From contig OX457051.1 in assembly GCA_949752735.1 (NCBI GenBank), positions 1,233,501-1,297,500 on the forward strand: 64,000 nt of DNA. The letters are read 5' to 3'. The DNA comes from Lumbricus terrestris (Eukaryota; Annelida; Clitellata; Crassiclitellata; Lumbricidae). The notes beneath the pieces are model-generated. The model did no database searches. It saw nothing but the letters and a program-made list of their open reading frames with translations, and was not told where the DNA came from. Position 1 is the first letter of the stretch. Each line of letters starts with the position of its first letter. Of the stretch, positions 1 to 10,615 are shown in pieces. The position numbers and the translations under genes are program-made.

Positions 1-265
1 TTTCCAAAGTTCCCCCGCAAGTGCCTGACGTCTGCTACGTGTGGGTGGCGCTGGTGCGGTAGTTGATTCTATACCTTGGAGCCGCATGGTTCCAGGTTAG
101 AATCCACCTCAAGCCGCCACGCATGGATCTTGAGCAAGTCCTTCATTCGTGTGCTTCGGCGTGAAACTCCGACGCAATGTCCGCGTTGTAGTGGGAGGCG
201 CCTCTGAGTAGAGAAATTGAAAAGGCGCTATAGCAACTACGAGAAATAAATAAATAAATCATCCC
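1..265 (+). repeat. tRNA-derived SINE with L2-like 3' tail
   Basis: A degenerate Pol III-type head is visible near 44-112: a TGGCGCTGGTGCGG A-box-like stretch and GGTTAGAATCC, one mismatch from a B box. The stretch 198-262 reads GCGCCTCTGAGTAG...AGGCGCTATAG followed by AAATAAATAAATA. That hairpin and tail match the 3' ends of the L2-type LINEs at 4340-4430 and 13030-13100, so the SINE probably borrows the LINE's 3' recognition stem. The 5' end may lie outside the window. Family assignment is inferred from architecture only. Confidence 0.45.
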
Positions 266-277
266 GTCTGCATCCTG

Positions 278-430
278 GTGCTGAGATGAGAGGTAACGAA
301 ATCGCTTAGCTATTTTAAGGAAGCGTTGGAGTTTGATGCGATCACTTGCGGTGGTGTACCCCACCAAGCAGAGAAGCCGCAGAGAAGGCGCCAGATGTTG
401 ACTCCAGGTTACCTTATGAATGACAGCAGA
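278..430 (-). pseudogene. LINE reverse transcriptase C-terminal fragment
   Basis: The minus strand encodes a stretch resembling the region after the RT palm in CR1/L2-group LINEs, around the words GYTTASDRIKLQRFL and AKRFRYL. Comparable text in intact LINEs is the 'W-GFTTASDR-LQRFL-RA-R' segment. No RT catalytic motif is present, so this is a short decayed remnant. It abuts the SINE tail. Recognition is from memory of the family. Confidence 0.4.
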
Positions 431-575
431 TGGCTGGTCATGGGTCCGAATACTCTGAGAATCTGGAACGACCCTTAGCAGTAAGTTAGTAACCCCAGCC
501 AACATCTAAGTAGATTTAAAATGCACCACGGATGCAAAGTTTTCATTGCAATGATTCTCTTTTCAACCAAATGCA

Positions 576-657
576 CAGGGACGTAACTAGCGTTGGGCCT
601 GGAGGGGGGGGCTTAAGCCCCCCAAGCACCAAACGAAAAATCCTAGTTACGTTCCTG
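576..657. mobile_element. 82-bp hAT-type MITE with exact 8-bp TSD
   Basis: The element starts CAGGGACGTAACTAG and ends CTAGTTACGTTCCTG, giving terminal inverted repeats of about 15 bp. It is flanked by the perfect direct repeat CAAATGCA at 568-575 and 658-665. An 8-bp duplication and CAGGG ends are typical of hAT elements. The inside is a G-run/C-run palindrome (GGGGGGGGCTTAAGCCCCCC). It has no coding capacity. Confidence 0.8.
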
Positions 658-665
658 CAAATGCA

Positions 666-1594
666 GCGGGTGAAGATTAGGTTTTAACTCTGTTTGCAGT
701 CAATAATTCCAAAATACTGTTTTGCATTTACAACACTGTCCCCTTGCAAATTCTTCGAAGCATTTCACTGCGTTGCTGTCTCGTTTATTATTTTACTCGC
801 ATAGACATTTACCTGTGGATCTTGAAGGTTGGCCTACCAATAAGGGCAGAAGACCTGTGGCATGTTTCACAAAATTAGTGTTATGAGGATGAACGCATGT
901 CCATCCGCATAACACAAGGTCACATAAGTCATTCGTCAATGGACCGAGCGACACCGTAACACTCTTCTGCTTTACTTCTGCTTCAATAACATATAGGGGC
1001 CACGTATAACATGGAATAAAATAATTAATGCTGAAGCGTCTAAACGTCAAAAGTTATGATAACGATAATAGGCCTATCCTCGTTTAATTTCAAACTGCAC
1101 TCGACCGGAAATGGTTGATGCGGTCTTCTTTTAAATGAGCGATATATATTTTATTCCTTGTCAATGGCTGTAATTAGCGACCAATGTTATGTAGCAGTTC
1201 ATTATGATCGCTATGATCAGCAGACCATTAATAGAGCACGGGTAAAATATTAATGTATGGTTTCAACCTGCATGGGGCGATGTAGTGTTTCAAACGAACG
1301 CTTCAGTCATTCCTTACCATTAGCTGCTATTAATAATTATTATATTGACCTACGTTATGTACCGTATGTCTTCCTGGAGATATCATACAATTAAATTAAT
1401 CGACGAATTTCTTAGCTAGCGGCAGAACATTAGAACATGCGTGAACCATTCGGTGTTTTCAATTATTGTATTATCCAATGATTACCATCATCGTCTCAGC
1501 AGTTGGGCAGGGCTTCTTCATTCCGTTTAACCCACTGGGTCCCAACCTTATCTGAATTTAGGACCACTTTTCCCTCGCTGGAAAATATGAGGGG
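666..1594. other. Intergenic or intronic, nothing recognised
   Basis: This AT-rich stretch has no long reading frame and no repeat I can recognise. An 85-codon frame on the minus strand at 793-1050 has no recognisable motif. Confidence 0.5.
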
Positions 1595-1602
1595 CCACTA
1601 GG

Positions 1603-2064
1603 CAGGGCTTTCTTAACGTGCAGTTCTACACAAAATGTGCAGTTGTAGGCGAAACGAATTTGTGCAGTTGTAAAAGTAGTTACATGTATGTGCAGTGCAA
1701 AATTTCCACTGGAAATCATTAGTAAAAAGTTTATTGCAGGTCGGTTTACAACGGAAGAAGAAGGACATGTGCAGAGAAAAGTAAGCAGGAAGGTGAAATA
1801 AAACAATTTTGAAGTTGATGACTTAAAAAGGTCATCAGTTTTTCCGTCGCCGACTTGTGATATTTCTGGCAAAAACCTGGAACAAATTTCTGAACAAAAG
1901 TCTAAAAAATAATCAAATAAATAAAAAAGATCATCAGTTTTTTGTCGCAGACTTGCGACATTCTTGTGAAAATTTTCAGAAACGACGAAAATATTTTCGC
2001 CGATAAAGGCGCACAAAAAACTTCCTGGTTGTGCAGTTCTGCCAATTTATTTTTAAAAGCCCTG
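1603..2064. mobile_element. hAT-type MITE with exact 8-bp TSD
   Basis: The ends are CAGGGCTTT...AAAGCCCTG, and the inverted repeat continues inward with GTGCAGTTCT/AGAACTGCAC. The flanks carry a perfect CCACTAGG duplication at 1595-1602 and 2065-2072. Inside, the motif GTCATCAGTTTTT occurs twice (near 1832 and 1930) beside GTCGC-GACTTG, a core that recurs in other MITEs here (46.1, 49.7, 52.4 and 56.9 kb). The 152-codon minus-strand frame across it is not a gene. Confidence 0.82.
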
Positions 2065-2250
2065 CCACTAGGAGTTCAGAGTTAGCCTACAACATGGAGA
2101 AAATAATCGAAGTAGTAGCCTATAGAGCGAATCTGATACATTTATCGGTTTATTTTAAAGCTGTTTTTACTATAAATTGACTTTAAAACACAGACCCATG
2201 TGCTCTGTGAACCAGCTCTCTTCCGGCGTGTCGAAAGTCCTAAGATTGGG

Positions 2251-2335
2251 GTCCGTAGCTCAGTTGAGAGAGCGATGGTCGATAAACTGAGTAGTCATTA
2301 TCGCGGTCTGGGTTCAAGCCTCGCTCAGGGCAAAA
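2251..2335 (+). repeat. tRNA-like sequence (SINE head or tRNA pseudogene)
   Basis: A good A box (TAGCTCAGTTGAGAGAGC) is followed about 40 bases later by a good B box (GGTTCAAGCC). The 7-base acceptor arms do not pair and the T stem is poor, so a working tRNA is unlikely. Most likely this is the 5' head of a tRNA-derived SINE whose body runs into 2340-2600, or an old tRNA pseudogene. Confidence 0.5.
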
Positions 2336-2624
2336 ATATCATTTGAATTTTCTGTCACCTGCCAGTGGCGCTTTCTGTTGTGTTGTTTGCCTCGGTCTGT
2401 TGAGTGAAAATAAGCCCTCCCTCTCCTGGCTTGGCCGTACCAGAAGCGCTCCAGCACTTAGCGTTAAGCTACCGAACCTGCCGTGTAGCCGACTTGCGTG
2501 TCGTGCGAAGCGGGCCGTATTTCGTGTAACTTTTATCTGTAATCGTTATGTCAGATTGAATGTCAATAAACGAAGATCAATATAAGATCTAAGCTTATTG
2601 GTCGCTTCCGGCGAGTAGGCTATA

Positions 2625-3143
2625 TAGTAGAAGAATTTTAGTAGAAAAAACATCAATCGACTCAATAAATTTTCAGAAGCTAGAGACTTGGCACAAGTTG
2701 TTAGGTACACCCCACTGATGAAAATACCAAAAGTCCCCATAAATCCGTGCTGTGCTCGAGCCGCCATCTTGGAAAATGGCGGCCCAAAATCAGTTTTCCG
2801 GCAGTAGCTCCCGAACAGTTACAGCTACTACAAAATATATAATGGCAAAAATGATCCTTATTGAACGATAAATACGTTTGGTATATAACATTTCCTTCTA
2901 GGATTAAAAATAAAAAAGTTACGTATAATAATGTAGTTACTATATGTATAGCAATGCGACGTACGAAGTTTTATGGCGGGAAGAACAAACGCTGTGCTGT
3001 GAATAATGATTTAAGCAGTTCTTTTGCCAAAACTGACATCAGGTACAATACAAATCAAGGATGTATGTGCTATTCATTTGTGTAGCCTTCGCTTTTATAT
3101 AGCGCATCTTTCAGAAACCTATGCAGAAGTGCTCCCAAGTTAG
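2625..3143 (+). repeat. Left arm of a 0.5-kb inverted repeat pair
   Basis: This block reappears reverse-complemented at 5911-6420 with only scattered substitutions and small gaps. Both copies include the CGAGCCGCCATCTTGGAAAATGG-type segment and the run coding for RRTKFYGGKNK. The inner edge is GTGCTCCCAAGTTAG. Arms and spacer could be one long-TIR DNA transposon later filled by LINEs, or two copies of one MITE. I see no clear target duplication. Confidence 0.7.
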
Positions 3144-3331
3144 CAATCTTGGATAATGGTGGAAGAACAAACGCGGTGTTGCGAATGACGATATAAGATA
3201 AAATTTATATAAGTGTCTAATCCTAATTGGCTGATATAGTCCTCAGAGTTACCTGGTGACATCTCAGCTGAGGAGCTAAAGCAGATAGCATCATCCACAC
3301 ATCGCGTAGTACGTCAAACCAGACTACACAC

Positions 3332-4431
3332 TTGCATCTCTTGGTGAATTCTAGCTTACATGGCTCGACTAGGTCTCGGTGGGTCCCTGCCCCATATGGT
3401 TTGCCTCAGGGTTCAGTTCTTGGTCCACTCTTATACATAATTTATACCACTGGTCTCGACCTGCTTCTTGCAGAACATGGTGCCTTTAGCCAACTCTACG
3501 CTGATGACACACAGGCATACATGCACTGCCTCTCATCTAACGCTTCCTCTACAGTTAGGGCTATGAGTCAGGTGCTCATTGCCCTGAGAGCATGGATGGC
3601 ATCAAACCGTCTTAGACTAAACCCTGCTAAGACTAAATTCATTTGGCTGGGCTCCAGGCAGCAGCTGTCTAAGCTTGATCTGATTCACCTCTCTGCTGAA
3701 TTTCCCGACTATACTTTCTCCACCTCAGTCCGTGACCTTGGTGTTGTGCTAGACCAGGAACTTACTTTTGTACCTCACATTAATCGTCTCAGTCGCTCCT
3801 GTTTCTATCAGCTGCGCCAGCTTCGCACTGTCGCTCGCTCTCTCTCAACTGGTGCTGCAACTACGCTTGTACATTCCTTTGTCTCAGCTCGTCTTGACTA
3901 TTGCCTATCCCTTTATGCTGGTTTACCATCTGGTCGATTATCTTCTCTTGACCGTATTCTGCGCGCTGCAGCACGCCTCATTGGTCATCTGCCCAAATTT
4001 GGTCATGTTACAAATTACATGCTGGAGGTTCTGCATTGGCTCCCAGTCCGTCAGCGCATCGAATACAGAATCTCGTCCTTAATATGGCGCTGCCAGCTAG
4101 GTCTTGCTCCATCTTACCTACTCGATCTTTGTCGGCCTGTGTTAAGTGCTCGGACTGGTCGGTCCCTACGCTCGGCTGTTAGGGAAGTACTCTTTGTCCC
4201 ATTTGCTCGTACCTCCACCATGCAGAGTCGTGCTTTTTCTGTGGTTGGCCCAGTGGTATGGAATGCCCTCCCACTTGAGCTGCGCCTGTTCCCTAGATCA
4301 CTCTCTGACACATTCTATAAGCACCTAAAAACTGTTCTGTTTGTCCGTACTGGAGTCGGGAGCGCCTCTGAGTAGTTTCCTTGAAGAGGCGCTATATAAA
4401 TACTTGAATGAATGAATGAATGAATACAGTT
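3332..4431 (+). mobile_element. L2/CR1-type LINE, 5'-truncated, RT C-terminal half
   Basis: A 347-codon open frame (3332-4375) begins inside the RT domain. It shows GLPQGSVLGPLLY, the catalytic YADD box (near residue 56), the thumb motif LNPAKTKFIWLG, LDYCLSLYAGLP and the closing VVWNALPLELR typical of L2/CR1-clade ORF2. The endonuclease and RT palm motif A are missing, so it is a 5'-truncated copy. It ends with the hairpin GCGCCTCTGAGTAG...AGAGGCGCTATATAAAT and a (GAAT)n tail at 4402-4431. It lies between the two inverted-repeat arms. Confidence 0.85.
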
Positions 4432-4599
4432 GCGCAAATGTCGTTGAGAAGTTCTGCTGGAACTGCTGCTTTGCTAGTACAGTAGGTATACAGGCTTAAG
4501 TGATCCCGTTGTCATAGACAAAGTTAGTGGAAGCCAATGCAGTTGTTCAAACACGAAGGTAGAAATAGTAGCGTGATAGATGTGGTATTAATCTGGCGG

Positions 4600-5730
4600 C
4601 ACCCTTTAGGACCGACTGTAGACTAAGTGTAGAGGTGAAAGACGAACTTTGGGCTGACCAATGAAAAACGAACTGCAAAAGTCAATTCTGGAGCATAGTT
4701 GAAAGTGTGAACCAGAGTGGTAGAAACAGCAGACGAAGTAGAACGCCGTGCAGTCCTGATACTCCTTTGATGAGCGTGTGTAGTTAGAGATATATAGTCT
4801 TCAAGAGAAAGAGAGCCATCTAGGGTAACATTCAGATCGCGTGCTGCCGAGAAAGGGAGCATATAGTCAGAAAATATTTCTGAAAGGAGAAAAGGATCAA
4901 TCTTCCAAATCTGGTGAGACCCTTGTCGGAGGGCAAACCAAATGAACTGGGTTTTGCAGGAATTAAGAGAGAACCGGTTTGATGGCATCCAGGAGCGGTG
5001 AGAATTTGAGAAGGAGTGTATACCCTCAAATAAGAGTAAGTATATATATAGAATTATAGATGCAAGAGACCCATGTACTAATGCTTGATCATCGTCCACA
5101 ACGGCACCATTTAGGACCTACTGTAGAGGTGGAAAACGAACCTTGGGTTCACCAAATGAGAAACAAATTGCAGTCAATTCAGCGTCAGAGTGGGAAAAGA
5201 AAGTGGATATCAACCGTATATAGAATACAGAACGGAGGGAACTCTGGACAGAGCGCTGAGGAACCCCCAGTTTCATGTCGATCCATTTTAGTTCCGGAAT
5301 AACCCGAAGTAATCATGTGGGTTCGGTCAGACAAACAAGATCGAAAACAAAGAAAAGGTTCCCTTTTAAAATCCTTTATGTCCGTGTAATCCATAAGAAG
5401 TCTCCAGATGCTGAAGAAGAATATTGTGGTCAACCATATCTAAATCTGGAGAGACATCATAGTCAGGAGGATCAGGCTATGGTTCAACAGCGGAATAGAT
5501 TTTATAGAGATGAGAAAAAACCTCCGTATATGGAGTGATGAGCCTTGAATCCTGACCAAGTTGGGGGGAGAAAACCAAACTGCTGAAGATAGGGGATGAA
5601 TTGGAGGGAGACTCTCCAGAGTCAGGAATAGGAAGGATAACTTTGGATAGGTCGGTAGTTTTGGTAGAGGTTAGATCATGATTAGCCCTTACGAGTGTTG
5701 CACTGCAGTTGCATTCGTCGGGGGGGGGGG
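4600..5730 (-). pseudogene. Decayed L2-type LINE fragment (minus strand)
   Basis: Minus-strand frames show broken LINE pieces in order: a stretch near 5690-5480 with LVRANHDLT, then WLRSYLSDRTHM-like and ILYTVDI words (5430-5185), then MDDDQALVH, SWMPSNRFSLNSCKTQFIW and STTLVHTF (5099-4623). These correspond to the L2 RT from the palm to the thumb, with frameshifts and small losses. It points head-to-tail against the plus-strand copy at 3332-4431. A run of 14-16 Gs sits near 5718. Confidence 0.6.
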
Positions 5731-5910
5731 GGGTGGAAGAGTAGGGATGCCTGCCTATATAAAGATTTTTTTGTCCAGTGTACGGTTGTTCAAGAAGCTC
5801 ATAATCAAAGTAGCCTACCCTTTTGCTGCAATTTTGCTTTTGCCTAAACAAAGCATTTGTGTGGAAGAGGTCTTGTTGGGAATGCAATATCAGGCCTTCA
5901 TTTCCCAAGA

Positions 5911-6420
5911 TTTCTAACTTGGGAGCACTTCTGCATAGGTTTCTGAAAGATGCGCTATAAAAATACGTAGACTACACAAATGAATAGCACATAATCCTTG
6001 ATTTGTATTGTGCCTGATGTCAGTTTTGGCAAAAGAACTGCTTAAATCATTATTCACAGCACAGTGTTTGTTCTTCCCGCCATAAAACTTCGTACGTCGC
6101 ATTGCTATACATATAGTAACTACATTATTATACGTAACTTTTTTATTTTTAATCCTAGAAGGAAATGTTATATACCAAACTTATTTATCGTCCAATAAGG
6201 ATCATTTTTGCCATTATATATTTTGTAGTAGCTGTAACTGTTCGGAAGCTACTGCCGGAAAACCGATGTTGGGCCGCCATTTTCCAAGATGGCGGCTCGA
6301 GCACAGCACGGATTTATGGGGACTTTTGGTATTTTCATCAGTGGGGTGTACCTAACAACTTTGCCAAGTCTCTAGCTTCTGAAAATTTATTGAGTCGAAT
6401 TTCCTAAAATTCTTCCACTA
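5911..6420 (-). repeat. Right arm of a 0.5-kb inverted repeat pair
   Basis: This is the reverse complement of 2625-3143. The arm ends only about 26 bases upstream of the ENaC-type exon at 6447, so this element sits in the intron just 5' of that exon's polypyrimidine tract. Confidence 0.7.
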
Positions 6421-6446
6421 ATAGTAATTGTGATTGTCCCCTTCAG

Positions 6447-6791
6447 TGCCACATAGCCACCTATCCATATTCAATCACTACAAGTCCACTGTCCGATCAT
6501 TTCCTCAATTACATGTCGTACAAGACTCAGTTCAAGGGACGGAATCTGACGATGTCTAAGCTGGGCAAGGAACTCGTCTACCTGGATATCTTCTACTCTG
6601 ACTTGAGCTACATCGACATCCAAACAACTCCAGCCTACGATTTCCTCACATTGGTTTGCGACATTGGCGGCGAATTGGGATTGATTCTTGGAGGCACTCT
6701 ACTTACCTTTGCCGAAGTTACCCAGTTATTCGCTCAACTATTGAATGAACTTATTTCTGCTGCAAGATTCGCTACGATGCAACGCCGTTGA
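6447..6791 (+). CDS. DEG/ENaC-family sodium channel, last exon
   Basis: The exon opens in phase 0 after a good acceptor (TTGTCCCCTTCAG, AG at 6445-6446) and runs 114 codons to TGA. It encodes the end of a degenerin/ENaC/ASIC subunit: the last cysteine of the extracellular cysteine-rich domain (CHIATYPYS), the pre-TM2 segment VYLDIFYSDLSYIDIQTTPAYDF, and TM2 with the signature DIGGELGLILGGTLLTFAEV. The usual selectivity-filter G-x-S is GGT here. A short basic cytoplasmic tail follows (AARFATMQRR). These channels are trimers that pass Na+ across the plasma membrane. I found no other exons in the 6.4 kb upstream, so the rest of the gene lies before the window or this is an orphan exon. It is open and shows no decay. 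Confidence 0.8.
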   Translation, partial: CHIATYPYSITTSPLSDHFLNYMSYKTQFKGRNLTMSKLGKELVYLDIFYSDLSYIDIQTTPAYDFLTLVCDIGGELGLILGGTLLTFAEVTQLFAQLLNELISAARFATMQRR

Positions 6792-6939
6792 AAGGTTGAT
6801 ACCTGCAGCATAGGCTACAAGATGAACATTTCCATTCTTGAGGATTACCCGAATTGGTCAATTTATGGTTCACAGCTATTTGTTTTTGAAAGAAACTTGG
6901 GCAGTTTTACAGTTAATCAAATATGTTTTGAGCTCGACG

Positions 6940-7178
6940 TTGAAGCACGATGTCTTTGAAAGGTTTGTGTAGCCTAATTATTATATTTGAAATGTGTCGT
7001 ATTTGTTATGAATTCCCGAACTTCTTGTTATTCTGTGTGATAGAATATGTCCCTATGTGTGTATGTGCCCTTTTTAATATGAATGACTTGTATGTATGTA
7101 TGTATGTATGTATGTATGTATGTATGTATGTATGTATGTATGTATGTATGTATGTATGTATGTATGTATGTATGTATG

Positions 7179-7209
<31 letters not shown>

Positions 7210-7250
7210 CTATGTATGTATGTATGTATGTATGTATGTATGTATGTATG

Positions 7251-7281
<31 letters not shown>

Positions 7282-7300
7282 CTATGTATGTATATGACCA
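6940..7300 (+). repeat. LINE 3' end with a long (TATG)n tail
   Basis: The stretch 6946-7050 matches 63485-63575, which directly follows an L2-type RT end (shared text: CGATGTCTTTGAAAGG and TGTCGTATTTGTTATGAAT). It is therefore a LINE 3' non-coding region. It runs into about 200 bp of (TATG)n at 7089-7290, interrupted twice by TAAC. The repeat-encoded frames (MYVCMYVC and YIHTYIHT) are not genes. Confidence 0.65.
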
Positions 7301-7489
7301 TTAATTTTATATACATCCTTAACAAGAAAATCACAAAAGCGCTTAACGTAGCTACCCACTTCACGATCAATTGTTAGAAGAGAACAATCTATAATCCGGC
7401 GTCTCAGCACAACACTTATCATTTGAACAGTATATTTTTTATGACTTTAACTTTATTAATTCGCCATGATTAATCATTGTGAGGAGGAC

Positions 7490-7545
7490 ATCGGGCTCCT
7501 ACGGGCACTGTGCCCATGGTTATTGATTGATATGATTAATCGAAG
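7490..7545 (+). repeat. LINE 3'-tail fragment
   Basis: The words CTCCTACGGGCACTG and a following ATTGATTGAT tail match 55905-55945, where the same phrase is followed by (GATG)n. Both look like the 3' ends of one LINE family. Confidence 0.4.
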
Positions 7546-7750
7546 TTGCAACGGTGGAAGATTTCGTAGCAAAATAGGGCCTAACAGGCACCAAAAATTA
7601 GGTTGAAATAATAATCATACTTATTAATAGTAGGGTAAAGACCCCAAAGGTGAGCACTGCCTAAATGTGAGCATCTTCGAATATTTCACAAAAAATCATC
7701 ATATACGATGGCGCCACTCTGCGAATATCTATGGTAGTAGGCCTAACCAT

Positions 7751-7823
7751 TTGTCTGCGCGCTTTTGTCCTGCGCGCTTTTGTTACTGCGCGCTTTTGTC
7801 CTGCGCGCTTTTGACCGTGCACC
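7751..7823. mobile_element. Short element of four TGCGCGCTTTTGTCC-type repeats
   Basis: Four units of about 15 bp (TGCGCGCTTTTG followed by TCC, TTAC, TCC or ACC) end in GTGCACC. The block is flanked by the direct repeat GGCCTAACCAT at 7740-7750 and 7824-7834. It is closely related to the subterminal repeats of the larger element at 41672-42450, which ends GCGCACC. It may be a minimal deletion derivative. The family name is unknown to me. Confidence 0.55.
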
Positions 7824-7834
7824 GGCCTAACCAT

Positions 7835-9820
7835 AAGCAGACAGAGAGAAAAAAAGAGGGGGAGAGGTAGCGAGACTGAAGGAGGGATGCACACTGAGAG
7901 CAGATATAGTTGTTGCATAGCAGTCGTGTGTTGAGGTAGCCCTAGTTTTGGAAGACTGTAGATATAGACTTGTAGAGGGAATAGTTAAAGATGGCGATTG
8001 AGTATTAACGTTCAGTTGTTTGATACACTTAAATTAGTCGTCGACTAATTTTGTGTGACCAACTTGTCAGGAGTTGTTTTTCGGTGCATTTGTGTTGGTT
8101 CGCTACTGCTGGAGTTTGAAGAACCAAAAATACGAGAAACTTATCATTGTTTTGTGTAAAGAAGTTAAAACACTGTAGATCTTATAACTAGCCATTAGCT
8201 ACCACAGTAAAGTCAATTTAGGACAGACTTAGGCTGCGCTGAACGTTTAATAGAACAGAAGAGACTGGAAAGGCGTGAGGGAATAAGCTCACAGTTGTGG
8301 TAGTCAGTGTTGACTAACTGACTAACTAACTAACTGATCAAATAGCTAAACAGGGTAACTAACTAACAAACTAAATAACTCACAACACCGGGCATAAGTA
8401 ACTAACTAATTTAATTGTCGCAAACACTTGTTTCGGTGAAATTAGGGTCACTGTGAGGGCGAAGGTGTACAAAAAATGTAAACAATTATATAAGCTTAGA
8501 CAATCCTCTGAATACACGCGGCGAAAATGGAGGCTAAACTGTGGCCAAAAACACACAGAGGGATGACATATTGACATTCCCTATTAGCCTACAGATGATA
8601 CGTAGATAGCACAAAAAGTCTTATTGTGTAACATAATAATTATTACCAACTAACTACAGTAACTAACAAACCAGCTCTAGGCTGTAAAATGTAATTTTAT
8701 GTTTTTCCAAGTGATAACTTCGAAAACTTTAAACATAATATGCTGCTAAGTAAACTTGACAAGAATGAACGCTAATTAGGGTCTAACCTGTTGCGATAAT
8801 ACCGCATGTTAAGCGCGAGTTCATAACATTGACCAAACAGACAACTACTTATAAACATACGATGCTACTTGCATAGTACTAGGAAGCAAGTTGTGATTTA
8901 AAAATTACAGAAATGCCTGTAAACAAATCACCGAGGTTAGTTTAATGTTTCCTCTTACATTATTGATACGAAGTTCGTGACATAGTGAAAGAAACAAGAC
9001 AAATAAACGATCAAACGTTATTATAATCCAAAAAGGCATAGGCCTACTGAATATCATAGAGCGATCAAAGAAATAATACATAAATCAAATATCGCTTTAT
9101 AAACCTTTATGCGATAAAAACGACAAAGCATTATGAAAGGCGTGAGGGAATAAGCTCACAGTTTAGTTAGCTCAGTTGTTTGATACTTAAACAGTTGTAG
9201 TAGTGTAACTGTAATAGCTAGCCTATTAGGTTCTCTTTAAAACAACATGAATCACAAACAATAGGCTATCAGTAATATAAGTGATTAAAGGTTGGGCCCG
9301 ACGCCCGTAATCAACACATGAAATCACTGTAAACCGGGCCCCTTCCGGGCCCCTAAAAGTCGCCGGGCCCCTAGGCATTTGCCCCCCATGTACCCCCCTC
9401 TCGGCGGGCCTGGGGTTGTCTTGAGGTTGATTGGGTTGCGTTACGTTTCGAAAATTGTCAACGGACGCTTGATAGGCCTGTGATTGGATGTTTAATAGTG
9501 GTTGGTCGACTCTTATTGGTTCACCCTCATTCGGGCCGTCCTGAATTGGTCCTTCTCCTTCAATTCTATTTTCAATGAGGTCGCTCAGCGTTTTAGAAAT
9601 ATGTGACTTGTCTACATATTCTTCTAGACACGTCTTTCTTTCTTCCGGCGATAATTGTTGCTGTGGTTCGAGAATTTGCTCGTCAATATCATGCTGAGAT
9701 ATTATGTGTTGGTGTGACTTGACAGCTGGGGGTGGCAGAGTACCTTCGTAAGAATCCTCGCGTGCAGCCTCGGCCTACAAAATACACAAAATAGAAGTTC
9801 GTCTAAATCCTTATTATGTA
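7835..9820. other. AT-rich spacer with small repeats
   Basis: No gene is recognised. It contains an irregular CTAA/TAAC tandem tract (8310-8370), a 29-bp direct repeat starting GAAAGGCGTGAGGGAATAAG at 8268-8296 and 9135-9163, and a G/C-rich patch at 9290-9410 (GGGCCCCT repeated) that looks like a MITE end. The longest frame is 65 codons (8380-8577, -) and has no motif. Confidence 0.5.
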
Positions 9821-10226
9821 CACTGTGCCCCAATAAATCGGGCACCCTTTTTATAATGTGAATAAAACTGGTAAATATTCATCGATTGTCAAAATTTCAA
9901 AACGGACTTGATCCTGAGATAATTATCTACAAATTGCTAATTTATGAACGGCCCTCACTAAAAATTACGTCATAATGACGTCGTTAGTTTACATATCGAA
10001 ACCAAATGTAAAAAAATCGTTGTGTTCGGTACTTAACATTTGAATTCTCCGATGCAAATGACGTAATTGTGACGTCAATATTCATGCCAGAAACTTCATA
10101 TCTGAATTAGTGTAGGATAATAATTATCTCAGGATAAAAACAGTTTTGAAATTTTGAATATCGATTTAGATTTGCCTGTTTTAATAACATTATAAAAAAG
10201 GGTGCCCGATTTATTGGGACACAGTG
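9821..10226. mobile_element. Tc1/mariner-type MITE, long TIRs, TA target site
   Basis: Both ends read CACTGTG(C/T)CCCAATAAATCGG when read inward, and the element is bordered by TA on each side (9819-9820 and 10227-10228). Inverted similarity continues about 130 bp inward, through AAAATTTCAAAAC and CTGAGATAATTATC. There is no transposase. Two CRE-like palindromes (TGACGTCA-type) lie symmetrically inside at about 9970 and 10060. Confidence 0.75.
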
Positions 10227-10228
10227 TA

Positions 10229-10615
10229 CATTAATCACTGCACGTTTGAATTCACATTTAGCCTACGTATAATTGACGACATAGAAATCTTCGATTGATT
10301 TAAATTCACGCGATTACGTAAGGCAGCATCAATCAATAATCATCACCCTCGCTGCCGTTTAGGCCTAATTAATTCTACCAACTACAAATATAATTATGTG
10401 TTGTGACAAATAGCGAATGTAATTAGCGGTTGTGACCTGCTTTGTGCACTGGATGATAGACGCACATTTGTACGACACCTCCAGGTTGCCCTATTATAAT
10501 AGGCCTAGACTATTATAGCAGTGACCGATGATTGATCGATGAGGTTGGTCTGTCGGAATGTGGGAGTGGTGAAAATGCGGGAAGGTACCGGTTGAAACTA
10601 TATTGAAGGTTTAGC
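10229..10615. other. Spacer, nothing recognised
   Basis: No frame over 60 codons and no repeat found. Confidence 0.4.

Noticed and set aside
2251..2335. Functional tRNA gene
   Set aside because: A and B boxes are good, but the acceptor arms do not pair and the T stem is weak.
6950..7370. Long frames of MYVCMYVC and YIHTYIHT on both strands
   Set aside because: They are translations of the (TATG)n microsatellite.
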